Shown: in pieces, positions 1 to 9,052 of the stretch
Layout: each line of letters starts with the position of its first letter
How positions within the stretch are numbered: the stretch's first letter is position 1
Assembly (NCBI RefSeq): GCF_008275125.1
Contig: NZ_CP043473.1
Span: forward strand, 2,356,001 to 2,420,000
DNA length: 64,000 nucleotides
Direction of reading: 5' to 3'
Source: Chromobacterium paludis
Lineage (GTDB): Bacteria > Pseudomonadota > Gammaproteobacteria > Burkholderiales > Chromobacteriaceae
Program-made: the position numbers and the translations under genes
Notes under the pieces: generated by a model
Told to the model about the DNA's origin: nothing
Databases searched by the model: none
The model's input: only the letters and a program-made list of their open reading frames with translations

Positions 1-1898
<1,898 letters not shown>

Positions 1899-1928
1899 AT
1901 GAATCGCCGGGACCGGCTCCGCCGACGC

Positions 1929-3287
1929 TCATCGGCCTGCCATCTCAGGCTTCGCGGACTCCCTGACGACAGGGAGCCGCACCTCCACCCGCAGGCCTTG
2001 CTCGTTACGCTCATCGCGGAATGACAGCCTCACCTCCGCCCCTATGCGCTCCGCGATGGTCCTGACGATGGACAAGCCCAGGCCGGAACCGGGCTGCCCG
2101 CTGCCCAGGCCGCGATAAAACGGATCGAACACGCGCGGCCACTCCGCGCGGGGAATGCCCGGCCCGCTGTCTTCCACGCTCAGCGTCGCGCAATCGCCGT
2201 CCACTGCCATCGCTAGGTCCACGCGGCCGCCGTCCGGGGTATAGCGGATGGCGTTGTCGACCAGATTGCGGACCAGGGCGAAGACATCCAGCTCGTTGGC
2301 CCATACCCAGGCGTCGCCGTCGCCCTCCACCCCTATGTCTATGCTCTTGGCTTCCGCCAGCGGCAGCACATCCTCCAGCACCCGCCGGTAAACGCCTTGC
2401 ACGGAAACCGGCGCGGCCAAGGCCTCCGGCGCGGACTGGGCGCGCGCCAGAACCAGCAACTGCTCCAGCAGATGGCGGCCGCGCGCGATGCCGCCGCGCA
2501 GCGCGGACAGCCGGCCTCTCGCTTCCTCGGACAGATCGGCTTCGGCCAGCCGCTCCGCCTGCAGGGACAAGGCGGTCAGCGGCGAGCGCAGCTCGTGCGC
2601 GGCATCCGCGACAAAGCGCCGCTGCGTCGCCATGGACTGCGCCACCCGCCGCAGCAGGCGGTTGATGGCCAGGACGAAGGGCCGTACCTCGACGGGCACG
2701 GCGTCCGCGTCCAGCGGGTGCAGCTCCCGCTCCGCGCGCCGGTCCACTTCGACGGACAAAGCGGCGATGGGCCGGAACAGCTGGCGCACCAGCCTGGCCA
2801 CCATCAGCAGCAGAACGGGGATCAGCAGCAGGATCGGCATCACCGTGCGCAAGGCGCCGTCCCTGGCGATTTCGTCGCGGAAGCTGTCCTCCTGCGCCAC
2901 GGCGATGCGCTGCCCGTCGCGCATGGTGCGCACCAGCACGCGGAAAGTTTCGCCGCCGGACTCCACCGTCTGCAGCCCATCCCGCAAGCTGGCCGGCAAG
3001 GGCAACGCGCCCGGCTCCCGGCCCGCCCCCAGCCGCTGCACGATGACGCGGGACTCCTCATCCCCGCCCGCCGCGCTTTTGCCGCTGAAGTCCGCCGGCA
3101 GCCCCTCCCGCGCCAGCAGCGCCGCCACCTGGCGCAGCACGTCGTCCTGGAACTCATGCGCCTCGTCGAAGGCGGAGAGGAAGGAAAACGCGCCGGCCAG
3201 CAAGCCGAACAACAGGATGGCCAGCGTCAGTCCAAACGACAGCCTGAGCTGCACCGACTCGCTCAGCCGTTTTTTGAAACCATCCAT
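1929..3287 (-). CDS. Two-component sensor histidine kinase (QseC/PmrB/TctE-like)
   Basis: A 452-residue inner-membrane kinase. Membrane segments lie at about 17-38 and 147-165 and bracket a periplasmic sensor of about 105 residues. A HAMP-like linker follows, then the H-box with His about 231 (FVADAAHELRSPLTAL), the N-box NLVDNAIRYTPDGG, and the G boxes DSGPGIP and GSGLGLSIV. It is the last gene of the minus-strand operon and overlaps the response regulator by 25 bp. The partners upstream (PepSY protein, PAP2 phosphatase, lipoprotein) suggest an envelope signal such as metal, cationic peptide or lipid state. That is an inference from context; the sensor domain itself is not diagnostic. Confidence 0.92.
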   Translation of the reverse strand: MDGFKKRLSESVQLRLSFGLTLAILLFGLLAGAFSFLSAFDEAHEFQDDVLRQVAALLAREGLPADFSGKSAAGGDEESRVIVQRLGAGREPGALPLPASLRDGLQTVESGGETFRVLVRTMRDGQRIAVAQEDSFRDEIARDGALRTVMPILLLIPVLLLMVARLVRQLFRPIAALSVEVDRRAERELHPLDADAVPVEVRPFVLAINRLLRRVAQSMATQRRFVADAAHELRSPLTALSLQAERLAEADLSEEARGRLSALRGGIARGRHLLEQLLVLARAQSAPEALAAPVSVQGVYRRVLEDVLPLAEAKSIDIGVEGDGDAWVWANELDVFALVRNLVDNAIRYTPDGGRVDLAMAVDGDCATLSVEDSGPGIPRAEWPRVFDPFYRGLGSGQPGSGLGLSIVRTIAERIGAEVRLSFRDERNEQGLRVEVRLPVVRESAKPEMAGR

Positions 3288-3928
3288 CCCAGCCCCCTGA
3301 CGTTCTTGATCGCCCCGCTTCCCAGCTTGCGGCGCAGGGCGTGGATCAGGTACTCCACCGCATTGCTCTCCACCTCTTCGCCCCAGCCGTAGATGCGGTC
3401 CTCCAGATCGCCGCGCGACAGGATGGCGCCCGGCCGCGTCAGCAAGGCATGCAGCAGGGCGAACTCGCGATTGGACAGCGGGATGGGCGGCCCGCCGTCC
3501 ACCGCGGCCTGCCGCGTCGCCGGGTCCAGGCTGAGCGCGCCGTTGCCCAGCAGCAGCGCGGCGCTGCCGCTCTTGCGCCGCAGCACGGCGCGCATGCGCG
3601 CCAGCAGCTCCGCCATCTCGAACGGCTTGAGCAGGTAATCGTCGGCGCCGCCGTCCAGCCCGCGCAGGCGGTCATCCAGGCCGTCGCGCGCGGTCAGGAT
3701 CAGCAGCGGGATGGCATTGCCCGCGGCCCGGATCGCGGCCAGCACCTGCAGCCCGTCCTTGCCCGGCAGGCCCAGATCAAGCAGCGCCAGGTCATAATGC
3801 TGACAGCCCAGCGCCGCCAGCGCGGCGCCGCCGTCGCGCACCCAGTCCGCGGCATGGCCCTCGTCTTTCAAGGCCGCCTGGACCGCCTCGCCTATCATGG
3901 CGTCGTCCTCGACCAGCAATACCCGCAT
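3263..3928 (-). CDS. OmpR-family response regulator (QseB/PmrA-like)
   Basis: A 221-residue regulator with an N-terminal receiver (acidic EDD at 7-9, phospho-Asp about 51 in LALLDLGLPGKDG, Lys in LLKPFE) and a C-terminal winged helix (LSNREFALLHALL, EVESNAVEYLIHALRRKLG). The ATG at 3928 is chosen over the longer frame to 3988 because GGAGGGG sits just upstream and MRVLLVEDD is the usual N-terminus. It precedes and overlaps the kinase. The CTTAGC direct repeat with 11-bp spacing ahead of the operon is the kind of tandem site such regulators bind, so autoregulation is plausible. Confidence 0.93.
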   Translation of the reverse strand: MRVLLVEDDAMIGEAVQAALKDEGHAADWVRDGGAALAALGCQHYDLALLDLGLPGKDGLQVLAAIRAAGNAIPLLILTARDGLDDRLRGLDGGADDYLLKPFEMAELLARMRAVLRRKSGSAALLLGNGALSLDPATRQAAVDGGPPIPLSNREFALLHALLTRPGAILSRGDLEDRIYGWGEEVESNAVEYLIHALRRKLGSGAIKNVRGLGWMVSKNG

Positions 3929-3997
3929 CGTCGCCCCTCCCGCTTGATCTCGCGCCTCATGGTAGGGCGGCGCGCGCGCCGCCCGCAATGCCCACGC

Positions 3998-4429
3998 TCA
4001 GCGCGTGCCGCCGGAGCGGTCGAAAACCGCCAGCAGATTCGACATCGCCGCTTGGCAATCCGCCTGGCTGGGCGCATCGGCGCGCAATGCCGCCAGCGCG
4101 CGGTCTATCGCCCGATCCAGCGCATGCCAATCCTGCGCGTCGCGCGGCTTCAGGCCGGCCTCCGCCGCGTCCCAGGCCACTTCCAGATCCTTGACCCTGG
4201 CCTTGGCCGCCGGCAGGCTGCCCTTGTCGACCTGGCTGGCCACGTCGGCGGCGATGGCGCGGAAGGCGCTCAAGTCCCCCAGGCGAGAGGCCGGCTGGAC
4301 AGCCGCCTCCGCGGCCGGGGTTGCGGCGCGGTTCGCCGCTTGTTGCTTGGAGCATCCCGTCATCACGGCCAATAGAACCAATCCCAGAACGGCGGTGGTC
4401 GGCCGCCCCCAAAAGTGCAGATGTCGCAT
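3998..4429 (-). CDS. Small helical lipoprotein of unknown function
   Basis: A 143-residue predicted lipoprotein. The ATG at 4429 follows GGGAGA and opens MRHLHFWGRPTTAVLGLVLL, ending in a lipobox (VMTGC) with Cys 26. The mature part is alanine-rich and mostly helical with four Cys/Trp-poor segments. No named domain is recognised. It lies between the COG4705 membrane protein and the response regulator in the same orientation, so it is probably co-transcribed and may help sense or transmit an envelope signal. Overlapping longer frames on this strand lack a ribosome site and were not used. Confidence 0.75.
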   Translation of the reverse strand: MRHLHFWGRPTTAVLGLVLLAVMTGCSKQQAANRAATPAAEAAVQPASRLGDLSAFRAIAADVASQVDKGSLPAAKARVKDLEVAWDAAEAGLKPRDAQDWHALDRAIDRALAALRADAPSQADCQAAMSNLLAVFDRSGGTR

Positions 4430-4455
4430 GGTTTCTCCCGAGTAAGCGACCAACA

Positions 4456-5244
4456 TCATTCCGTAGCCGGAGCCGCTTGGCGCCCCAGCATGCCCAGTTG
4501 CGCCGCAACCACCAGCATGACAATGACGGACAGAAAGAGGCTGCTGGTCCACATCGCGCCCAGCCCCATGCCGCCATAGGTTTTGGCCTGGGTCAGCCAA
4601 TCCCCCAAGGCCGCGCCAAATGGCCGGGTCAGGATATAGGCCAACCAAAAGGTCAGCACCGCGTTGCCGCCCAGGCGCCAGGCGGCGTAAGCCAGGCCTA
4701 TCAACAGGCCGAACACCATCGCCCCCAGCGTAAAGCCCAGTCCCAAGGCCTCCGTCGCCAGATCGCCAGCGGCGGTCCCCAGGGCGAAGGTGCATAAAAT
4801 GGCCGCCCAGTAAAACCCCTCGCGCCGCGACGTAACGATGTCATGAATGGACAAGGTGCGCTCCATCCGGTGCCAAACCGTGAAAATCAGCGCCAGCAGG
4901 ACGGCGAAGACGGACGTGCTGACATACAGGCTCACGCCCAGGCCGTCCGTCAACAGATCGGTGATCTGGGTGCCCACCACGCTCACCAGCACCACAGTCA
5001 GCCAATAAATCCAAGGGGTATGGCGACGCGTGCGCAGCTGCCATGCCAAGGCGGCCAGCAACAGTCCGCCCATCAGCGCGCGCGTGGCGCCCTGCCCCCA
5101 TCCAGCATTCACCGCCAGATAGTCCGCGCCGGTCTCCCCCACCGTGGTGGACAGAATCTTGATGATCCAAAAGGTCAGCGTGACCTCAGGCACCTTGCTC
5201 AGCCAGGAGGCTGAAACCTGGGTGGATTTCGCATTCATAGTCAT
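4456..5244 (-). CDS. COG4705-type multi-pass membrane protein
   Basis: About 262 residues, mostly hydrophobic, with repeated units that each begin near an Asp/Glu/Thr-containing patch (FWIIKILSTTVGETGADYL, YWLTVVLVSVVGTQITD, FWLAYILTRPFGAALGD). This repeat style matches the uncharacterised COG4705 membrane-anchored proteins, often found beside PepSY genes and two-component systems. Three Met codons are possible (5250, 5244, 5238); GAGGAG is 2 bp from the first and 8 bp from the second, so 5244 is preferred. The transported or sensed molecule is unknown. Confidence 0.8.
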   Translation of the reverse strand: MTMNAKSTQVSASWLSKVPEVTLTFWIIKILSTTVGETGADYLAVNAGWGQGATRALMGGLLLAALAWQLRTRRHTPWIYWLTVVLVSVVGTQITDLLTDGLGVSLYVSTSVFAVLLALIFTVWHRMERTLSIHDIVTSRREGFYWAAILCTFALGTAAGDLATEALGLGFTLGAMVFGLLIGLAYAAWRLGGNAVLTFWLAYILTRPFGAALGDWLTQAKTYGGMGLGAMWTSSLFLSVIVMLVVAAQLGMLGRQAAPATE

Positions 5245-5270
5245 ATGCATCGCTCCTCAATATGGCCTGC

Positions 5271-5867
5271 TCAGCCGCGCATCCAGCCGTCGGCGATCAA
5301 TTTACCGAACAGCGCGCGGTGCGCGCATGACGCCAGCCGATACAAACGCTCCAGATAAAACCGTCCTCCCCACTGGCTCAACCCTGCCGCCATCCACGCC
5401 ACCGCGGCCGCGCCCAGCATATCCAGCGGAAAATGCACGCCCAGGTAAATGCGCGCCCAGGCGATGGGCAGCCCCAACGCGGCCAGCGCGCCTCCCCAAC
5501 GACGGAACCGAGGCTGCCACAACAGGCTGAAGGCGACGGACCACCACAGGGTCAGGTGATCGCTTGGGAAAGAGGAATCGGCCACGTGCGGGATCAGGGT
5601 ATGCCCCAGCCCTATCATGAACGGCCGCGGGTGCTGCCAGACCAACCCTATCAACTGGTTGAGCAGCAAACCGCCCAAGCCGGCCATCGCCGCCGTCAGC
5701 ATGGCCTTGCGCGTATTCTCTTCGCCGCGCAGCCAAGCCAGGCCAAGCAAGAGCGGAACCAGCCAGATGAGATACTCCGCGCAGCCCACCGCCAGCGCGA
5801 CAAGTCCGGTAGCCGGATGGGCGGACGCATTCATCCACATGAACAGCGCGCGATTAAAGGCTTCCAT
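5271..5867 (-). CDS. PAP2-superfamily membrane phosphatase (BcrC-like)
   Basis: A 198-residue integral membrane protein with the three phosphatase motifs of the type 2 phosphatidic acid phosphatase family: WQHPRPF, SFPSDH (PSDH replacing the usual PSGH), and ARIYLGVHFPLDMLG with the catalytic His and Asp. Likely substrates are undecaprenyl diphosphate or lipid A/phospholipid phosphates at the periplasmic face. ATG 5867 is chosen because GGGAGA precedes it at proper spacing, while the upstream in-frame Met at 5882 has no such site. It sits between the PepSY gene and COG4705 in the envelope operon, so it may remodel lipid carriers or lipid A under control of the linked two-component system. Confidence 0.88.
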   Translation of the reverse strand: MEAFNRALFMWMNASAHPATGLVALAVGCAEYLIWLVPLLLGLAWLRGEENTRKAMLTAAMAGLGGLLLNQLIGLVWQHPRPFMIGLGHTLIPHVADSSFPSDHLTLWWSVAFSLLWQPRFRRWGGALAALGLPIAWARIYLGVHFPLDMLGAAAVAWMAAGLSQWGGRFYLERLYRLASCAHRALFGKLIADGWMRG

Positions 5868-5905
5868 GGCATCTCCCGGCATAGAAGGCAGACCGCAAAG
5901 CAGGC

Positions 5906-6241
5906 TCAGTCCTGACCATCGCCGTCATCGTCGTGATCGGCCCGATCCTCTTTCGACGACAGCACCGCCCCTTTGACCGGGTCCACCTTGACATCGAACA
6001 CCTTGCCGCCCGCGGCCACTTCCACGTCATAGCTGCCGCCCAGGCGAGAATGCTCGTATTCGGCACGAGCCGCCTGGCCGTTGACATGCTTCTCGGCAAT
6101 GGCGATGGCCTGGCTTAAAGGGATTTTGGCTTGGGAAACCGCCAGGGCGTCATTTTCCATGCCGCTCCTGGCGGCATAGGCGGCCGCGCCGCAAGTGAAA
6201 ATGACGATGGCCAGCAGCGAAAGCTTGGAATAGCGGTACAT
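5906..6241 (-). CDS. Periplasmic PepSY-domain protein
   Basis: A 111-residue exported protein. ATG 6241 follows GGAGAA and gives the signal peptide MYRYSKLSLLAIVIFTCGAA ending near AYA. A single PepSY domain follows (LSQAIAIAEKHVNGQAARAE, then YDVEVAAGGKVFDVKVDPVKG), and the tail is very acidic (KEDRADHDDDGDGQD) and could bind cations. It is the first gene of the minus-strand operon. Single PepSY proteins often stand next to QseBC/PmrAB-type systems, and a role as periplasmic sensor or inhibitor is usual for the family but unproven here. Confidence 0.88.
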   Translation of the reverse strand: MYRYSKLSLLAIVIFTCGAAAYAARSGMENDALAVSQAKIPLSQAIAIAEKHVNGQAARAEYEHSRLGGSYDVEVAAGGKVFDVKVDPVKGAVLSSKEDRADHDDDGDGQD

Positions 6242-6295
6242 ATCGGTTCTCCAGATCACGCAGGGATTGCGTAACCAGGAGAATAAGCAGGCAGA

Positions 6296-6329
6296 CTTAG
6301 CCAAGACTTAGCGCCGCGCAGGCCTTAGC
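6296..6329 (-). promoter_or_regulatory. Tandem CTTAGC repeats, candidate response-regulator site
   Basis: CTTAGC occurs at 6296-6301, 6307-6312 and 6324-6329. The first two are exactly 11 bp apart, the spacing of direct half-sites bound by OmpR/PmrA-type dimers. They lie 55-90 bp upstream of the PepSY start, where an activator would act on this operon. The match is by spacing and position only. Confidence 0.5.
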
Positions 6330-6386
6330 TAGCCACGCAGCCGCGGGCGGAATCACTTGGCGAGCGCGTCAGGCTGCTCAGTTGGC

Positions 6387-6597
6387 TGGCGCGCACTACC
6401 CTTCCATAGAAACGCTGGAGAAGATGGCCACGGCGATGAACTTCGAGCTGAAGGACTTCTTCGACTTCGACAACCGGCCATCGGTGGAGGAGTTGCGCAA
6501 TCAGGTCATACGCGCGGCCCAGGAGGCGAACTACGAACTGCTGGCCAAGATGGTCGGCGCGCTGCTGGAGCCTGCAAGTCCGCGCCAAACCCACTGA
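6387..6597 (+). pseudogene. 5'-truncated XRE regulator remnant
   Basis: The frame from about 6388 encodes AHYPSIETLEKMATAMNFEL through LLEPASPRQTH, matching the C-terminal two thirds of the intact regulator at 24299-24631 with a few substitutions. The whole DNA-binding half is missing, and the bases before 6387 do not match the intact gene. An in-frame Met could start a 71-residue peptide, but it lacks the helix-turn-helix. It is best read as debris from formation of the island boundary. Confidence 0.85.
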
Positions 6598-6756
6598 CAC
6601 CGGCCGGCGTTCCGCATGAATCTTTTCGCATCAATCACTTAGCGGGCTGAAATCCGCAGCCACTTCAAAATCCGCTTCAGCGAATAGATTTGCTGCGGCG
6701 CAAAACCTTGCCAAGCCCTCTGAAACCCGCTAAATTCGTGGGCTCCAGCGAAGCGC

Positions 6757-6797
6757 GCGGGTGTAGCTCAATGGTAGAGCAGAAGCTTCCCAAGCTT
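6757..6797 (+). pseudogene. tRNA-Gly(CCC) 5' fragment
   Basis: The first 41 nt of the tRNA, from the acceptor 5' strand to the end of the anticodon stem (…TTCCCAAGCTT), are identical to 24791-24831. From 6798 the sequence diverges, and no variable loop, T arm or 3' acceptor strand follows, so it cannot fold as a tRNA. A copy of the tRNA promoter (TTGCCA, 17 bp, TAAATT) precedes it. From here to 6988 I see no gene. Confidence 0.9.
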
Positions 6798-6988
6798 TTC
6801 CACCCGTTTCGCTGCCGCGTTTCACGCGGCTTTCAGCGCGGCCGCCTCGGCCAAAAACCAATAAAACCACGGCAATCAACAAGTTAGCCGCCCCTTCCGT
6901 TTTTATCCCGCCCTATCAGTCCGTCCCCGTTGTCCGCCGCCTGCTGAAGCCATGATGCTTTCCGCTTCACACCACGCGGAGACGCTCC

Positions 6989-7372
6989 ATGACCGTCCAG
7001 CAGCAAAACTTCGAGCGGTTGCAGCAGCTGTTACCCAACCTGCGCACCCTGCCCCCGGCGATGAAATTGAAGGCTCCCGGCTTCATGGACTTGAACGTCG
7101 ATGTGCTGGCCAAACGCGGGCAAAAACTGGTTATCGCCTTAAGCCATTATTACAAGCACTCGTCAGGCGACATGATCCCGGACCCGGACATGACGATGGC
7201 GGTCTACTTCGCGAACAGCACCGTCGAGGCGCTGTCGTATCAAGATTGCTTTGGCTATCGCCGGGCTTACCGCGAAGACATGTCGGTCGAAAGCCCAGCC
7301 ATCCAGCAGGAGCTAAACCGCTTCCTTGCCTTCTGGCTGCGCAATCTGCTCAGTCAGGGACATAGCGCCTGA
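6989..7372 (+). CDS. DUF1249-like protein (YqiB-type)
   Basis: 127 residues. It resembles the small cytosolic DUF1249 family (E. coli YqiB): an N-terminal FERLQQLLPNL, a central beta-rich part (LVIALSHYYKHSSGDMIPDPDMTMAVYF) and the C-terminal FLAFWLRNLLSQG, comparable to the family's FLxxWLxxxLxxG ending. Function in the family is unknown. The ATG has GCGGAGA 6 bp upstream. It is the first gene inside the island's left border, and it could be an old chromosomal gene picked up with the element. Confidence 0.65.
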   Translation: MTVQQQNFERLQQLLPNLRTLPPAMKLKAPGFMDLNVDVLAKRGQKLVIALSHYYKHSSGDMIPDPDMTMAVYFANSTVEALSYQDCFGYRRAYREDMSVESPAIQQELNRFLAFWLRNLLSQGHSA

Positions 7373-7481
7373 GCCTGAGGCGGGACATGATCCCGCCGGC
7401 TTAAATTTCTAACAACTACCCATCTTGAAATCATGGTATTCATCACAAAATTGAAATCACCATGACAACAGCAAGGGCTGA

Positions 7482-8426
7482 ATGATGGAAAGCGCACAGG
7501 ATAAAGTGACCGGCTTGATCGTCGAAGCGGAACAGCTTTGGCAAATCGAAAACGTGGACCAAGAGCGTTACATCTGCCGTGGATGCGGCATAAAGGTAAC
7601 CCCCGCATCGTACAAGCCAACCAATAAACCGCGTCCGTACTTCGCCGCCAAGCTTGGCCACTACGACAATTGCGATGTGGAAGGTGAAGAAAAGCTAGTG
7701 AAACGTGGCCAGTCCGAACGCCTGACCCATCCCCTTAACGGTTTCCCGGCATCTTACCCATCTCGTCTTGTTCTACTTGATGATCGTGAGATCGTGGATG
7801 CCGGCGCATCTGGCGTGGCAGGGACAAAGACATCGGTTCAAGGTAGCCACGGCAGCACAGGTACTGTGCCATCCCACCCTCGCCGTCGTTCTGCCAACAC
7901 TATTCGCCCAATTTGCCGGGCCTTCATCAACCTGCCCTATGACCGAGACCTCCCCCTGGAAATTCCGGGCGTCAACGGCACCGATTTCCAGTCCGTATTC
8001 AAACGTCTCCGCAGCAACGGCCTTCAGCGCTACCCAGGTACTCACATATTCTATGCGCCGATCCGCTGGAGCCAGCCCATCGAAACCGATGAATTCCTAG
8101 AAGTGTTGCTGGATGCGGGAGAACGTGAACCCGGAGGCCGACTGATTCCTGAAAAGGCCCATCGCCTACGCATTGACTGGCATGACTGGAGCGAGTTCAA
8201 GCGCCGATCCGTGCGCAACGAGATGGCGGTTGGTAAGCAAGAAGCTATCGAAGCAAGAAAAAATAACAAAAAAATCAATGGCTGGGTCTTCTTCCTTGGC
8301 CAACAAGACCCTGATGACATCTCCTTATTCCAAGTATCGGACCATCGACTGGTTTGCTGTCTTCATGGTGAAGTCATCTACCCTGACCTGGCCAAAAATG
8401 ACAAAGCCCTGACAACAGGTCGCTGA
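7482..8426 (+). CDS. Unknown protein with N-terminal zinc-ribbon-like motif
   Basis: 314 residues, not recognised as a named family. Residues about 32-35 and 60-65 give CRGCG … HYDNC, a possible zinc site embedded in RYICRGCGIKVTPASYKP…RPYFAAKLGHYDNC, which recalls the Cys/His head of some nuclease-associated proteins (CoiA-like). The middle (about 100-140) is a low-complexity Ser/Thr/Gly linker. The C-terminal half is a compact alpha/beta region with a basic stretch (KQEAIEARKNNKKINGW). ATG 7482 or 7485 is preceded by AAGGG. It faces the type VI module and is separated from it by a two-way terminator, so it is its own unit. A nucleic-acid-related role is a guess. Confidence 0.7.
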   Translation: MMESAQDKVTGLIVEAEQLWQIENVDQERYICRGCGIKVTPASYKPTNKPRPYFAAKLGHYDNCDVEGEEKLVKRGQSERLTHPLNGFPASYPSRLVLLDDREIVDAGASGVAGTKTSVQGSHGSTGTVPSHPRRRSANTIRPICRAFINLPYDRDLPLEIPGVNGTDFQSVFKRLRSNGLQRYPGTHIFYAPIRWSQPIETDEFLEVLLDAGEREPGGRLIPEKAHRLRIDWHDWSEFKRRSVRNEMAVGKQEAIEARKNNKKINGWVFFLGQQDPDDISLFQVSDHRLVCCLHGEVIYPDLAKNDKALTTGR

Positions 8427-8455
8427 CACTGCTACGCCCCCAAGACTACGGAAAC

Positions 8456-8492
8456 AAAAAAAGCGGGAGGACCGATAATCCTCTCGCTTTTT
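8456..8492. terminator. Bidirectional intrinsic terminator
   Basis: Arms AAAAAGCGGGAGGA (8458-8471) and TCCTCTCGCTTTTT (8479-8492) form a hairpin with A and T runs on opposite sides, so it can end both the plus-strand gene at 7482 and the minus-strand type VI module. Confidence 0.85.
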
Positions 8493-8513
8493 ACGACCTG
8501 CCTCGCAACGAAC

Positions 8514-8990
8514 TCAGCTAAACAACGCGTCCTGCCTCGGCTCCGACTCTGGACACGCTTGATCAAGCAGTTGGTCTAGCGTCAAACCCGACAGCTCTGC
8601 TGATTTCTTACGCGAAATCGTCTTGCCTTTGACTGCGCTGGCCTGTATGCCAGCAAGCTCCGCCAGCATCTGCCGATCCGCCAAATTGCCCGTCACGATG
8701 TAGTAATACCGGGCGGCAAACGACCACCAATCAGGTTCGATCCGTTCCGGTTCCAAGCGATATACCAATCCGCTGGGCGTCGCAACAATTGCGGACAGCC
8801 GGTCATCGCCGACCGCAACCAACGCAGTGATCTTGCTGTTATCAGACTCGCCCTCTGCCTCGCCTGCCGTGCCTTCTTGCAACGGCAAACCCGCCGCCCG
8901 CATTCTGGCCAGTAAACGGTCCGGCTCAGCAATCACCACCTTCGATGCCCAGGTTACACCTTGGCCATCCAGCTCAACTCGCGCATTCAT
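8514..8990 (-). CDS. Small unknown protein, last gene of the VgrG module
   Basis: 158 residues with no signal peptide and no recognised domain. It contains a glycine-poor alpha/beta segment (ITALVAVGDDRLSAIVATPS), the aromatic run DWWSFAARYYYIVTGN, and a Lys/Ser-rich C-terminal helix (AVKGKTISRKKSAELSGLTLDQLLDQAC). ATG 8990 has GGGGGA upstream. It follows the DUF3396 immunity gene by about 60 bp on the same strand and is closed by the terminator at 8456-8492. Position suggests an accessory immunity protein or a regulator of the effector pair; the sequence alone does not show which. Confidence 0.7.
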   Translation of the reverse strand: MNARVELDGQGVTWASKVVIAEPDRLLARMRAAGLPLQEGTAGEAEGESDNSKITALVAVGDDRLSAIVATPSGLVYRLEPERIEPDWWSFAARYYYIVTGNLADRQMLAELAGIQASAVKGKTISRKKSAELSGLTLDQLLDQACPESEPRQDALFS

Positions 8991-9052
8991 GTATCAATCC
9001 CCCGCGTTGACTACCGATCCAATTTCCCAGCTAGCCTTGCCGAAACCCACGA

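Larger units (their letters stand above)
6387..6797 (+). repeat. Left 411-bp direct repeat flanking the island
   Basis: This segment aligns without any gap to 24421-24831 (constant offset 18034), with roughly 95% identity judged by eye. It covers the last 60-odd codons of an XRE regulator gene, the spacer, the tRNA promoter and the first 41 nt of tRNA-Gly(CCC). Similarity stops abruptly at both ends, at TGGCGCGCACTAC on the left and CCCAAGCTT in the tRNA anticodon arm on the right. Confidence 0.9.

Noticed and set aside
6690..6887. Small frame through the tRNA fragment (and its twin at 24724-24927)
   Set aside because: The peptide SSMVEQKLPKL comes from translating tRNA sequence, a common artefact.
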